A stretch of 64,000 nucleotides of DNA from an uncultured Enterobacteriaceae bacterium (GCA_936920625.1 CAKZHC010000037.1:1-64000); one strand, 5' to 3'. Shown: positions 48,275 through 58,279, counted from the stretch's first letter. Notes: a model not told the origin generated them from the sequence alone. Translations and numbers: made by a program.

Positions 48275-49090
48275 TTAATATGGATAATTTTCACCATTGA
48301 TCCAGGCATGATCCTGTTCCCAGGTGAATTTCCACAACCTCTTTGGCCCTGCCATGACATTCAGGTAATAGCTGTTATAACCTGCCAGTGTTGCTACTGG
48401 ATGATAACCGCGTGGTACAGTAACTACATCGTGATTATAGACTGCCATGCACTCATCCAGACTACAATCATCCGTATAAACTCTCTGCATGGCAAAACCT
48501 TGCGGTGGGTCAAATCGGTGGTAGTATGTCTCCTCCAGATAAGTTTCATGTGGAGAATCTTCCTGATCGTGTTTGTGGCTGGGCCAGGAGCTGGTATCTC
48601 CTTCATTAGTATAAACCTCTACAACCAACAGGCTATCGGCCGGTTTATCGTCGGGAAGAATATTGTGCACTAGCCGTTTATTCCGGCCTTTGCCACGATG
48701 CTCAATGCCTACATCATCAGGACGAATAAGTCGGGCTGGAAGATTTCCACCTGTCGAAGGCGCGCTACACACTGCAATCTCAAGGGAGCTCTCTGCAACC
48801 ACTTCAACTATGTCCTGCGCAGGTACATACACTGAATAAGGTGGAATACGATCAAAAGGTGATATCCGTTTACCAAGACCAAAAAATTGAGTATGCCGAG
48901 TCTTGATCGAGGCACGACCTCCCAGCAAAACGAGACAACGTTCCCTGTCATCACTCTCCAGAATGAGACGCTGGTCTGGTTTTAGTTGATATACCTCAAA
49001 TCCGACATAGCGCCACCCCGCGTTTTCGCAAGTAATTCGTTGTATGCAACCGCTATTGTCCGGTTGCTGACACTTAAACAGCAAAGACAT
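48275..49090 (-). CDS. iolB: 5-deoxy-glucuronate isomerase IolB
   Basis: IolB isomerises 5-deoxy-D-glucuronate to 5-dehydro-2-deoxy-D-gluconate. The 271-residue bicupin shows SSWPSHKHDQEDSPHETYLE, whose His and Glu residues bind metal, then YHRFDPPQGFAMQRVYTDD, HDVVTVPRGYHPV and YLNVMAGPKRLWKFT. A strong AGGAGG site precedes the ATG. It lies 24 bp after iolA on the same strand. The frame is intact. Confidence 0.95.
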   Translation of the reverse strand: MSLLFKCQQPDNSGCIQRITCENAGWRYVGFEVYQLKPDQRLILESDDRERCLVLLGGRASIKTRHTQFFGLGKRISPFDRIPPYSVYVPAQDIVEVVAESSLEIAVCSAPSTGGNLPARLIRPDDVGIEHRGKGRNKRLVHNILPDDKPADSLLVVEVYTNEGDTSSWPSHKHDQEDSPHETYLEETYYHRFDPPQGFAMQRVYTDDCSLDECMAVYNHDVVTVPRGYHPVATLAGYNSYYLNVMAGPKRLWKFTWEQDHAWINGENYPY

Positions 49091-49114
49091 CCGTCTCCTC
49101 CTATCGGAACTGGA

Positions 49115-50620
49115 TTACTCCAAGGTAGGCATACTAAATTCAGATACTGACTGCTGACCAGTGGGCCAGCGCACTGTTGCCGTTTTCATACGAGTGTAAA
49201 ACCGCACACCATCCGGGCCATGTACGTTTAGCGCGCCGAAAACAGAGCGTTTCCAGCCACCAAAACTGTGAAAAGCCATGGGAACCGGGACCGGCACATT
49301 AACACCAACCATTCCTGACTCAACATTTTGTACAAAATCACGCGCTGTATTACCACTGCTGGTGAAAATAGCACTACCATTACCATATTCATGACTATTG
49401 ACTAGATTTAACGCACTACAGTAATCCTGCGCACGCATAATGGAGAATACCGGCCCAAATATCTCCTCGCGCCAGATGGTCATATCTGTTGTAACATTGT
49501 CAAATAATGTTCCACCCACATAGTAACCCTTCTCATGGCCGGCAACATTATGATGACGGCCATCAACAATCAGTGCGGCACCTTCCTGCTCACCTTTGTC
49601 AATATAGCTCATTACTTTTTTCTGATGCGCGGCAGAGACCACCGGCCCCATCTGGTTTTCTTCGGGGCCTCGTATGATTCCGGGGCCTATGCGCAAGGCT
49701 TTGACTAACGGAGTCAGGTGAGAAATGAGTTTGTCTGCCGTATTATCACCTACCGCAACCACGACAGGCAGGGCCATACAACGCTCACCTGCTGAACCAT
49801 ATGCACCTCCCATGATGGCGTTAACAGTGGCATCTAAATCAGCATCGGGCATTACAATTGCATGGTTTTTTGCCGCTCCAAAAGCCTGTACACGTTTACC
49901 GAAAGCGCTGGCAGTTTTATAAATATGTTCTGCCACCCCCGAGGACCCAACAAAACTGACGGCAGCAATTCGCGGGTCTTTATACAGTTGTTCGGCGTCC
50001 TGATTTGAACAATGGACTACATTCAATACTCCATCAGGAAGACCCGCCTCGGAGAGCAGCTCTGCCATGCGCACTGATACAGAGGGATCAAGCGCAGGGG
50101 GCTTTAACACGAAAGTATTACCACAAGCCAGAGCGACAGGAAACATCCACATTGGCACCATAGCCGGAAAGTTAAACGGCGTGATACCCGCAACCACACC
50201 AACTGGTTGCATGAGAGAATAGCTGCCAACGCCAGTTCCCACATTAGCTGAGTATTCGCCCTTGCTCAGATGCGGTATACCGCAGGCAAATTCCACTACT
50301 TCCATACCACGCGTTAGCTCTCCTAACGCATCAGACCAAACTTTCCCATGCTCAATAACAATGAGTTCTGCTAGCTCATCGCGATGTTTTTCCAGCAATA
50401 TTTTAAAATTGAATAATACACGGGCACGGCGAAGAGGTGACATTCTGGACCATTCTGGAAACGCTCCATGGGCAGCTTTTATTGCCTCTGTTACCTCTTC
50501 TGCCGTGCTCTGGGTCAACTCACGGATAAGTTCGCCACTGGCTGGGTTATAAATCGGAACAGTCTCATTACTGACACTAAGTATGGTTCTGCCTCCAATA
50601 AAATTTCCTGTGATTTGCAT
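49115..50620 (-). CDS. iolA: Methylmalonate-semialdehyde dehydrogenase (CoA-acylating) IolA/MmsA
   Basis: The enzyme oxidises malonate semialdehyde, the last product of inositol breakdown, to acetyl-CoA with release of CO2; it also acts on methylmalonate semialdehyde. The 501 residues begin MQITGNFIGG and carry the aldehyde dehydrogenase fold: VAGITPFNFPAMVPMWMFP, FVGSSGVAEHIY, the catalytic cysteine in GSAGERCMALPV, and EEIFGPVFSIMRA. A GAGG site lies about 8 nt before the ATG. It is the first gene of an iolA-iolB pair, divergent from the IolI-like gene. Confidence 0.95.
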   Translation of the reverse strand: MQITGNFIGGRTILSVSNETVPIYNPASGELIRELTQSTAEEVTEAIKAAHGAFPEWSRMSPLRRARVLFNFKILLEKHRDELAELIVIEHGKVWSDALGELTRGMEVVEFACGIPHLSKGEYSANVGTGVGSYSLMQPVGVVAGITPFNFPAMVPMWMFPVALACGNTFVLKPPALDPSVSVRMAELLSEAGLPDGVLNVVHCSNQDAEQLYKDPRIAAVSFVGSSGVAEHIYKTASAFGKRVQAFGAAKNHAIVMPDADLDATVNAIMGGAYGSAGERCMALPVVVAVGDNTADKLISHLTPLVKALRIGPGIIRGPEENQMGPVVSAAHQKKVMSYIDKGEQEGAALIVDGRHHNVAGHEKGYYVGGTLFDNVTTDMTIWREEIFGPVFSIMRAQDYCSALNLVNSHEYGNGSAIFTSSGNTARDFVQNVESGMVGVNVPVPVPMAFHSFGGWKRSVFGALNVHGPDGVRFYTRMKTATVRWPTGQQSVSEFSMPTLE

Positions 50621-50978
50621 ATCATTGCCTCATCAAATGATCGCTCCGCATCAGCAATGATGCGGAGCGATCAGGCTACCCTATTACATCTGCTGAGCGT
50701 ATAGTAGTGTAATTTTTATTTCAAAGACTAAATTGTATAAAATTTATTTTTCAGGCTTTAATCGCATTTCTCTGCAATAACTATGCATAAAATATTTAAT
50801 ATTTTTTAAAATAACATTGTATTTTAGGAAATTATTGATCACCCGTAGGGTAATAATTGTGAAGAAAATCTAAAAATTTAAATTTTATAAATGACTTTTT
50901 ATGAAATAAATATTCTCTTATGTTTTAGTCAGCGGATCTTTGCATGATACTATCATTCACCTGTGCCGGAGAGGCATT
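50621..50978. other. AT-rich divergent promoter region between iolA and the IolI-like gene
   Basis: About 360 bp of very AT-rich DNA which must hold both promoters. Repeated motifs such as ATTTCA and TGAAAT occur, but no defined operator could be assigned. Confidence 0.5.
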
Positions 50979-51794
50979 ATGGCCATAGAACTCGACCGTT
51001 TCTGTATAAATCGCAAAGTAGCTCCCGGTCTCACACTACCCGCATTTTTCAGACTGGCGAAGCGACTTGGGATAAATAAAGTTGAGTTGAGGAATGACAT
51101 GTACAGTGGAAATGTGACTGATAATCTTAGTCACGCCCGTGTATCAACCCTTGCAGAGCAACATCAACTGGAGATTGTCAGCATCAATGCACTTTACCCG
51201 TTTAATCAACTAACACCTCAGCTATTGGAACGAGCTGAAGTTTTACTGCAGGAAGCTAATGATTTGAATGCTAAAGCTATTATCCTCTGCCCCCTTAATG
51301 ATGGGACTCCTGTAAGCGTTCAGGAAACAAAGCAGGCATTTACTCTCCTGTCAGCGATGTTCATTGAGGCGGGAGTCGAGGCTTTAGTCGAACCGTTAGG
51401 TTTTCCGGTCAGTTCTTTACGTTCAGCGCATCAGACTCAGCAGCTGATACGGGAAACCAATGTTCCATTTAGGATCGTGCTGGATACCTTTCATCATCAC
51501 CTCTATGAACAGGCGGAGAATGAATTTGCTCTAGGTATTGATGTTGAGAATATTGGTCTGGTTCACCTTTCCGGCGTCGAGGATAAACGCCCTGCTTTTG
51601 AACTGACTGATGAGCAGCGCGTCATGCTATCAAAAGAGGATGTGTTAAACAATGTCTCACAGGTAAAGCGACTGGAGAAAATGGGCTATCGTGGAAACTA
51701 TTCGTTCGAACCTTTCTCTTCTTCTCTTGCTGATTGGGATGAATCTCAAATTGAGAAATCGGTACGAGAAAGCATTGCTCTGCTACAAGTTTAA
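50979..51794 (+). CDS. IolI-like TIM-barrel sugar isomerase/epimerase
   Basis: The ATG at 50979 follows GGAGAGG and gives a 271-residue product starting MAIELDRFCINRKVAPGLTL. The protein is a xylose-isomerase-like barrel: FFRLAKRLGINKVELRNDMY, EALVEPLGFP with a metal-binding Glu, LDTFHHHLY with Asp and His, LVHLSGVEDKRPAF and NYSFEPFSSSL. Relatives in inositol clusters (IolI, inosose isomerase, and IolI2 types) interconvert inososes. The frame is intact. The exact substrate is not determined; a 2-keto-inositol isomerase is the likeliest role from context. Confidence 0.8.
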   Translation: MAIELDRFCINRKVAPGLTLPAFFRLAKRLGINKVELRNDMYSGNVTDNLSHARVSTLAEQHQLEIVSINALYPFNQLTPQLLERAEVLLQEANDLNAKAIILCPLNDGTPVSVQETKQAFTLLSAMFIEAGVEALVEPLGFPVSSLRSAHQTQQLIRETNVPFRIVLDTFHHHLYEQAENEFALGIDVENIGLVHLSGVEDKRPAFELTDEQRVMLSKEDVLNNVSQVKRLEKMGYRGNYSFEPFSSSLADWDESQIEKSVRESIALLQV

Positions 51795-51819
51795 ACAATA
51801 TTTTTATCGGTTAAAAACG

Positions 51820-51848
51820 TTGTCCCGGAGGACAATTATCGCTTTTTT
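51820..51848 (+). terminator. Probable terminator of the IolI-like gene
   Basis: TTGTCC (51820-51825) and GGACAA (51830-51835) form a 6-bp stem with a CGGA tetraloop, followed within 8 nt by a run of six T. Confidence 0.55.
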
Positions 51849-52437
51849 CCTCAAAATCCATCAGCCTGTTAGATGCTCCCGGTATGCCGGGTATTCAATC
51901 TGCAACTGCATAGAATGTTACCATTTATGGTACATAAGTCATTGATAAATCATATAAATAAAATGAAAACATTAATACAATTATCTCGTATTTTACCCGG
52001 TCAGATCTTAATAACAAGCTATGTCATCAACATACATTCTGCTACAGATGTGTGTTCATCGACAATGCCATCTATACTGTCAGGATAGCAACACTGTGCT
52101 AACGCAGTACAAGCAATACAGCGTGTTACAATCAATGGGTGCAGACCTCAAACTAGATAAATTTTCACCTTTTTGTACACCTGAGATGCAAAATAATTCA
52201 CTAAAAAAACCGTCTGGTTCATTATTCATACAGGATTAGGAGTATTCTTAATTCCATGCATATTAAAATTGATAAGAATGTCTTTTGGTATATTAAAAGC
52301 ATTCTTCATCATTTGGACTACATTTAATGGCTGCGATGAAGTGTCCGGCTGCAGCCTTTCATATCATTATATTATCGGCACTGATGTTATCTCTGGTGCT
52401 GAATTATCGCGTTTTTCTAATTGGTTAGGATTTATAC
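51849..52437. other. Intergenic region, no gene seen
   Basis: About 590 bp between the iol cluster and the ParG-like gene. The overlapping short open frames at 51873-52451 show no family motif and lack ribosome sites. Confidence 0.45.
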
Positions 52438-52644
52438 ATGAGTTCAATTGAGACCAGACATCATAAAAGCCAACAGCCCTCATCCATCTCCGATAGCTCG
52501 CAACGCTACAAGCGGGTACAAATACTTATCGAAGAGGAGAAGCATTTTGATTTCAAAATTAATTGCATGAAGAATAATGTAACCATGACAGAACTGCTCC
52601 TGACCTTCATCGATAACTGGCTGGCAGAAAATAAAAAACCGTAA
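52438..52644 (+). CDS. ParG-like ribbon-helix-helix DNA-binding protein, orphan
   Basis: A 68-residue protein with TAGGA 7 nt before its ATG. Residues 1-24 are polar and probably disordered. Residues 25-65 (YKRVQILIEEEKHFDFKINC, then NVTMTELLLTFIDNWLAENK) have the strand-helix-helix plan of ParG from plasmid TP228 (KRVNVNFDEEKHTRFKAACA, then ITDVVNQLVDNWLKENE). ParG is a centromere-binding and repressor protein that works with the ATPase ParF. No parF-like gene is present nearby. It could be a plasmid-derived remnant, an antitoxin-like protein or an autoregulator. A strong hairpin follows. Confidence 0.7.
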   Translation: MSSIETRHHKSQQPSSISDSSQRYKRVQILIEEEKHFDFKINCMKNNVTMTELLLTFIDNWLAENKKP

Positions 52645-52646
52645 CT

Positions 52647-52678
52647 AAGTCGTCCTGACAGTAATGTCAGGACGACTT
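52647..52678 (+). terminator. Strong hairpin after the ParG-like gene
   Basis: AAGTCGTCCTGACA (52647-52660) and its exact complement TGTCAGGACGACTT (52665-52678) form a 14-bp stem with loop GTAA. A T-run comes 7 nt later. It is probably a terminator; a dyad this long could also bind a dimeric regulator. Confidence 0.65.
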
Positions 52679-53453
52679 GATGATCTTTTTCTTACCACAC
52701 TGTGAGATATGAGATCTGTGCCTGCCAATTTTCAGCTCAGGCGAGATAGTTACCTGATGGCCAGTGAATGCTGGATAAATCCAGGCCTGTGCACGACAGA
52801 GGCAGGCTGTTTAATCCTGATAGTTTTTATCATGCTATACCGGCATTCCTCACAGCGATCCCTGTAACCTGTTCCCAAGTCTAATTACTAACGCATCGGA
52901 AATTATCAAATTCAAGATGCATTCATCCACAACATAAAACGGCAAATATTTCCCCCATAGGCTCCATAATTGGCCAGAATTTTAGACAGTGGCAGATTAA
53001 TAATGATGCATAACCTCATATTAGCAGGACTATATTTTTAAGAATTTTCTTGCCTTGTCCTGATTAATTATACTTTCCCCAATATTGACTATACGTATTT
53101 TATATTGATGCAGGCAGTAACATCATCCGACGAGTGATACGTGAACACATCATCTGCCACCCTGCCTATGCCGGACCAACACTGGCAGCCTTAATCGGTC
53201 ATAGTGCGTAACTGGAAAGAACTAACTGAAGTGTGCGTGAAATGATGAGAAAAACCAGTATGCGCTGTCAGAGATGTAAAGATATTATGCCCGAAGAGGA
53301 TAAGACGTTATAATCGGGAGCCTCTAACTCGATTAAGGCAATGTTTGTTACCTTATCTCATTTGTTAGCGTCAGGCGATAGCCGCCCCACCTCCGTAAGC
53401 CAGAGTTATCATAACGGGAGATATTCAGGATTCAGTAAACACAGGGCGTCGAT
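52679..53453. other. Intergenic region upstream of proP, no gene seen
   Basis: About 775 bp with no recognisable protein. It should contain the proP promoter(s). Sites for Crp, Fis or sigma S, known in E. coli, could not be assigned by eye. Confidence 0.45.
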
Positions 53454-54959
53454 ATGAAGCTACGTGGGAAACGCGTAAAACCTATCAGATTAAAAGATAT
53501 TACAATCATCGATGATGCAAAATCACGCAAAGCCATCACTGCAGCAGCGTTGGGGAACGCGATGGAGTGGTTCGATTTTGGTGTCTACGGCTTTGTCGCC
53601 TCCGCCTTAGGACGCGTGTTCTTCCCTGTCGTCTCGCCCGGCATTCAGATGATTGCCGCACTGGCTACCTTTTCCGTTCCTTTTCTGATAAGACCCTTGG
53701 GAGGCCTGCTTTTTGGCATACTGGGTGATCGTTACGGGCGCCAGAAAATTCTTGCTTTTACCATTGTGCTAATGTCGATTAGCACTTTTTCCATCGGCCT
53801 GATTCCCTCCTATAACTCTATAGGTATATGGGCCCCAGCTCTGCTACTTTTAGCGAAAATGATCCAGGGATTTTCCGTTGGCGGGGAGTATACCGGCGCA
53901 TCAATCTTCGTAGCGGAATATTCACCCGATCGCAAACGTGGTTTCCTCGGTAGCTGGCTTGACTTTGGTTCCATTGCTGGTTTTGTGATGGGAGCGGGTA
54001 TAGTTGTAATTATCTCCTCATTTTTAGGTCAGGATAGCTTTCTTTCCTGGGGATGGCGTATTCCATTTTTTCTGGCACTACCATTAGGTATCATCGGCCT
54101 TTACCTCCGTCATGCACTAGAAGAGACACCCGCCTTCCAGCGGCATGTTGACAAACTTGAGCAGGGTGACCGCGAGGGCCTCGCCTCTGGCCCACAGATA
54201 CCTTTCAAAAAAGTGGCTACCAGATACTGGCGCGGCCTGTTGACTTGCATCGGTATGGTGATCTCTACCAACGTAACTTACTACATGCTACTTACTTTCA
54301 TGCCTAGCTATCTGTCGCACAGCCTTAATTACAGTGAAGATCATGGTGTACTGATTATCATTTCCATTATGATTGGCATGTTGTTCATTCAGCCTGTTAT
54401 TGGCCTGATGAGTGATAAATTTGGCCGCCGGCCCTTCGTGATTTGTGGTAGTATTGCGCTGTTTTTATTGGCTATTCCGTGCTTTATGCTCATCAACAGT
54501 AATACTATTATTCTTATTTTCCTCGGTTTGCTGATCCTTGCAATCATTCTTAATGCTTTCATCGGAGTGATGGCTTCTACGTTACCGGCGATGTTCCCGA
54601 CACACATCCGTTACAGCGCTCTGGCCAGTGCGTTTAATATCTCAGTGCTGATTGCTGGCCTGACGCCAACTCTGGCCGCCTGGTTGATTGAGTTAACCCG
54701 TAATCTGTTTATGCCCGCTTACTATCTGATGGTTGTTGCTATTATCGGTCTTATTACCGGCCTGGTAATGCAGGAAACTGCAAATAAACCATTACGAGGT
54801 GCGGCACCTGCAGCATCTGACCTTGAAGAAGCCCGCGAGATTCTGCAGGAACACCATGATAATATTGAACAGAAGATCGAAGATATTGAATCACAAATTG
54901 CTGAACTGGAAGCCAGGCGGAATTATCTGATTCAGCAACATCCGACAATTAACAAGTAA
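53454..54959 (+). CDS. proP: Osmosensing proline/glycine betaine:H+ symporter ProP
   Basis: ProP takes up proline, betaine and ectoine when osmolarity rises. The 501 residues (E. coli 500) begin with a basic leader and then KAITAAALGNAMEWFDFGVYGF. MFS signatures GILGDRYGRQK and GLMSDKFGRRP, FSVGGEYTGASIFVAEYSPDRK, and twelve helices are present. The C-terminal coiled coil (about 455-495, AREILQEHHDNIEQKIEDIE) sets the osmotic activation threshold in E. coli and is retained. The gene stands alone between long gaps. Confidence 0.97.
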   Translation: MKLRGKRVKPIRLKDITIIDDAKSRKAITAAALGNAMEWFDFGVYGFVASALGRVFFPVVSPGIQMIAALATFSVPFLIRPLGGLLFGILGDRYGRQKILAFTIVLMSISTFSIGLIPSYNSIGIWAPALLLLAKMIQGFSVGGEYTGASIFVAEYSPDRKRGFLGSWLDFGSIAGFVMGAGIVVIISSFLGQDSFLSWGWRIPFFLALPLGIIGLYLRHALEETPAFQRHVDKLEQGDREGLASGPQIPFKKVATRYWRGLLTCIGMVISTNVTYYMLLTFMPSYLSHSLNYSEDHGVLIIISIMIGMLFIQPVIGLMSDKFGRRPFVICGSIALFLLAIPCFMLINSNTIILIFLGLLILAIILNAFIGVMASTLPAMFPTHIRYSALASAFNISVLIAGLTPTLAAWLIELTRNLFMPAYYLMVVAIIGLITGLVMQETANKPLRGAAPAASDLEEAREILQEHHDNIEQKIEDIESQIAELEARRNYLIQQHPTINK

Positions 54960-55402
54960 TCATTCATCTTCTGGCTATTCCGACCCGTACTTCAGCCTCT
55001 ATAGCCTGGTAATCTCAGCTACTTTATATGATTTCTCAAAAGCTGATACCAGGATGATGATGCAGACAGATTGCAATATCTTCCTCATACGTCAGAATCC
55101 TGTAGTCTGTTTTTTTACTGTCTTCGGGTAACAAAACCCATCTTTCTTTTCAATGGAAAAACGGCCCGAAACAGTCCGATGATTATAGTAATGATGATAA
55201 AGGAGCATCTTACAGCACAAATTTTGACAAAATATTTTTAAGATTTATAACATCATAATATGCTGTAAAATAAGTTGTTAATCAGTCTAACATCACGCCA
55301 ATGACATCATCATGTCAAAAAAATATATATTTTACTTTCACAGTTACCCGGTTGTCGTCGATAATGCGCCGCGTTTATATCCATTTGGGCTGACTTAACG
55401 TT
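54960..55402. other. AT-rich intergenic region between proP and pitA
   Basis: About 440 bp, no gene and no convincing hairpin seen. The pitA promoter is expected near 55330-55390. Confidence 0.45.
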
Positions 55403-56902
55403 ATGTTTCATCTCTCCACTGGTCTTGATCTAAATACTGGCCTGTTACTGGGGCTTGCCCTGCTTTTCGTACTGTTCTATGAAGCAATAAATGGTTTTCA
55501 TGATACGGCTAATGCTGTAGCAACTGTTATCTATACTCGTGCCATGCGCACCCATCTGGCGGTGGGTATGGCAGGTTTGTTCAATTTTTTTGGGGTTCTG
55601 CTGGGTGGTCTGAGCGTAGCTTATGCTATCGTGCATCTGCTGCCAATCGAACTGCTGATTAATGTAAGTTCTTCTAAAGGGCTGGCGATGATATTTTCAT
55701 TGCTACTGGCTGCTGTTGTCTGGAATCTCAGCACCTGGTATATCGGCCTGCCGGCCTCCAGCTCACATTCACTAATAGGCTCAATTATTGGTGTTGGGCT
55801 AACGAACGCCTTCGTCAACCACACCTCTGTGATTAATGCCCTCAATATCCCTAAAATGATCGAGATCTTTCTGGCACTATTGCTCTCGCCATTGATTGGT
55901 CTTGTTCTCGCTGGTGGGCTAATTTTTCTGTTACGCCGCTACTGGAGTAGCAGTCAGAAACGTGCTCGTATCCATATGACTCCTGCCGAACGTGAAAAGA
56001 TTAATGGTAAGAAAAAACCTCCATTCTGGACACGCATTGCGCTCATTGTCTCAGCCATTGGTGTTAGCTACTCTCACGGTGCCAACGATGGTCAGAAAGG
56101 TATTGGGCTGATTATGCTGGTGCTCATTGGCGTGGCCCCGGCAGGCTTTATGCTCAATATGCATGCTTCAGGTTATGATATCATCCGCAGCCGTGACGCG
56201 GTGAACCATCTGGAACAGTTTTATCAGCAGAACCCCGCTGTGCTCAGCGACCTAGTTTTACGGGCCCCACTGGCGTTGCCTCAGCCACAAAAGCTGCCAA
56301 ACGCCTTGTCCGGATTTTATTGCAGTGACAAAAACATCATCTCAGTGATTAACCAGACGCAAGTATTGATGGCAGATCTTAAAAGTTATGATCAGTTAAC
56401 AGAAATGCAGCGTAATCATTTGCGCCGTCTGCTGATGTGCATTTCTGAGATAACTGATAACACACTAAAACTATCAAAAATCAGCGCAGACGATGCACGC
56501 TCTCTTAAAAAGCTTAAGGGGGATCTTTTGAGCACTGTGGAATATGCGCCGGTATGGATTATCGTTGCAGTAGCACTGGCACTTTCACTTGGAACACTGG
56601 TAGGCTGGCGGCGTGTAGCCATCACTATTGGTGAGAAGATCGGCAAGAGTGGCATGACCTACGCTCAGGGAATGGCTGCCCAAATTACGGCAGCACTATC
56701 AATTGGCATTGCTAGCTACACCGGAATGCCGGTATCGACCACCCATGTGCTCTCCTCTTCTGTGGCAGGCACTATGCTGGTCGATGGCGGTGGCGTGCAA
56801 AGTAAAACTGTTAAAAACATTCTGCTGGCCTGGGTGCTCACACTGCCAGCATGCCTCGTGCTTTCAGGAATATTGTACTGGCTGGCATTGAAACTGATTT
56901 AG
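55403..56902 (+). CDS. pitA: Metal phosphate:H+ symporter PitA
   Basis: PitA imports neutral metal-phosphate complexes (Zn, Mg, Mn phosphate) with protons. The 499 residues equal the E. coli length. The two duplicated PHO-4 signatures are present: EAINGFHDTANAVATVIYT with GLPASSSHSLIGSIIGVG in the first half, and SYSHGANDGQKGIGLIML with GMPVSTTHVLSSSVAG in the second. A hydrophilic central loop (about 255-370) separates them. Ten helices are expected. It is convergent with uspB, as in E. coli. Confidence 0.97.
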   Translation: MFHLSTGLDLNTGLLLGLALLFVLFYEAINGFHDTANAVATVIYTRAMRTHLAVGMAGLFNFFGVLLGGLSVAYAIVHLLPIELLINVSSSKGLAMIFSLLLAAVVWNLSTWYIGLPASSSHSLIGSIIGVGLTNAFVNHTSVINALNIPKMIEIFLALLLSPLIGLVLAGGLIFLLRRYWSSSQKRARIHMTPAEREKINGKKKPPFWTRIALIVSAIGVSYSHGANDGQKGIGLIMLVLIGVAPAGFMLNMHASGYDIIRSRDAVNHLEQFYQQNPAVLSDLVLRAPLALPQPQKLPNALSGFYCSDKNIISVINQTQVLMADLKSYDQLTEMQRNHLRRLLMCISEITDNTLKLSKISADDARSLKKLKGDLLSTVEYAPVWIIVAVALALSLGTLVGWRRVAITIGEKIGKSGMTYAQGMAAQITAALSIGIASYTGMPVSTTHVLSSSVAGTMLVDGGGVQSKTVKNILLAWVLTLPACLVLSGILYWLALKLI

Positions 56903-56929
56903 AGACCAGTTATATCAAGTAGATCACTA

Positions 56930-56962
56930 AAAAAATGCGGTCTGATCGATTCAGACCGCATG
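56930..56962. terminator. Terminator between convergent pitA and uspB
   Basis: ATGCGGTCTGA (56936-56946) and TCAGACCGCAT (56952-56962) form an 11-bp stem with a 5-nt loop. Seven A at 56930-56936 give the minus strand a T-tail, so it is an intrinsic terminator for uspB; the hairpin also stands 34 bp after pitA. Confidence 0.85.
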
Positions 56963-56997
56963 ATGTCAGATATTGTTTAGCTTTTCCGGATACCTTG

Positions 56998-57321
56998 TCA
57001 GATTGTTAATGCAATTCCGCTAACGATGATCAATCCACACAATGCGCTGGTCAAAATAACCTGACTGCGAACCCGCTCACAACGGCGGATGAATTCGTCA
57101 TTGTGATGATCGCGGTAACGCTGCGAACAAATGTAGCGAACAAGCCGCACCTGCTTGACAGGATCACCATGTGAGGTGAAAAAACCACCACCGTCAACGT
57201 GATGATAGAGCATTGGGTCACATCCACGTAATACAATTAACAAAGCATGCAGAGATGATAAATAGCGCACCATATTTATTAAACATACCAGGCATAAAGC
57301 CCAGAACAACTCAGTGTTCAT
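56998..57321 (-). CDS. uspB: Universal stress protein B
   Basis: UspB is a small inner-membrane protein induced by sigma S in stationary phase and linked to ethanol tolerance in E. coli. The ATG at 57321 follows GGAGG and gives 107 residues (E. coli 111): ELFWALCLVCLINMVRYLSS, VDGGGFFTSHG, QRYRDHHNDEFIRRCERVR and ILTSALCGLIIVSGIAL. There is one helix at each end. The longer open frame upstream is not conserved. It is divergent from uspA. Confidence 0.95.
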   Translation of the reverse strand: MNTELFWALCLVCLINMVRYLSSLHALLIVLRGCDPMLYHHVDGGGFFTSHGDPVKQVRLVRYICSQRYRDHHNDEFIRRCERVRSQVILTSALCGLIIVSGIALTI

Positions 57322-57819
57322 AGACTTCCTCCCTTCTGAACAATAGATCTCTGTGATTGAGACCGACCCGTGACAGCAAAGAGTATTGCCCATAAAAATT
57401 AAGGAGAAAGGTATACATACACCTGACTTCCCCAATCCAGTTTAGAGGATTTGAGTAAAAATTATCCAGCGCTATTTTCAGTAAATTTACTGATTAACAT
57501 CTAATCTTCACTAAAATCAAAAAATGGACCTGAAAATGCCCCAGTTCATGGTCATCACGTCTCACACAGCTATACTGAGCTGCGTCTTCCTTCACAGAGA
57601 GGAATCAACGGCTTTGTGGTGACTTGATAACGACCGGATGCACACATCATGCCATCTGGCACCGACAAAATTCCAGCTGACCAGGCGAAAACAACGATCT
57701 TATAAACAGGGAAATAAGAAGCACAAGTATGCAACCGTTTTGCCATCAGGTACCATTGCGGGGGCATCAACACATCTTCTCTGCCATAATTGAACACATA
57801 TCTGACAAGGAGCTTTGCT
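57322..57819. other. Divergent promoter region of uspB and uspA
   Basis: About 500 bp holding both promoters. The 75-codon frame at 57570-57797 (minus) has no similarity. No individual promoter could be fixed with confidence. Confidence 0.45.
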
Positions 57820-58257
57820 ATGACTTATAAACACATCCTAGTAGCAGTCGATCTTTCACCTGAGAGTAACATACTGGTCCAAAAAGCAATTTCAATCGCC
57901 AGTCCTTATAAAGCTAAAGTGTCATTGATCCATGTAGATGTTAACTATTCAGATCTTTATGTCGGTCTGATTGATGTTAATCTGGGCGATATGCAAAAAC
58001 GCATCTCAGAGGAAACCCGCAATTCTCTCACTGATCTCTCAAGTAATACCAGCTACCCTATTGCAGAAACACTGAGCGCCAGCGGTGATTTAGGGCAAGT
58101 GCTGGTTGATGCAATTGAACAATATGAAGTTGATCTCGTCGTATGCGGACATCATCAGGACTTCTGGAGCAAACTGATGTCATCGGCACGCCAGCTAATT
58201 AATACCGTGAATGTCGACATGCTGGTCATTCCGCTGCACGATGACGATAACACCTGA
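57820..58257 (+). CDS. uspA: Universal stress protein A
   Basis: UspA is a cytoplasmic dimer made in large amount on growth arrest and many stresses. The ATG at 57820 has AAGGAG 8 nt upstream and gives 145 residues (E. coli 144); the upstream open frame is not conserved. It has MTYKHILVAVDLSPESN, VSLIHVDVNYSDLYVGLIDV, ASGDLGQVLVDAI, and VCGHHQDFWSKLMSSARQLI. dtpB, next in E. coli, is absent, and rsmJ follows convergently. Confidence 0.97.
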   Translation: MTYKHILVAVDLSPESNILVQKAISIASPYKAKVSLIHVDVNYSDLYVGLIDVNLGDMQKRISEETRNSLTDLSSNTSYPIAETLSASGDLGQVLVDAIEQYEVDLVVCGHHQDFWSKLMSSARQLINTVNVDMLVIPLHDDDNT

Positions 58258-58279
58258 TTGCCACCAGCAACAGACGTCA

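Noticed and set aside
57570..57797. 75-codon minus-strand frame between uspB and uspA
   Set aside because: No similarity; it lies in the divergent promoter region.
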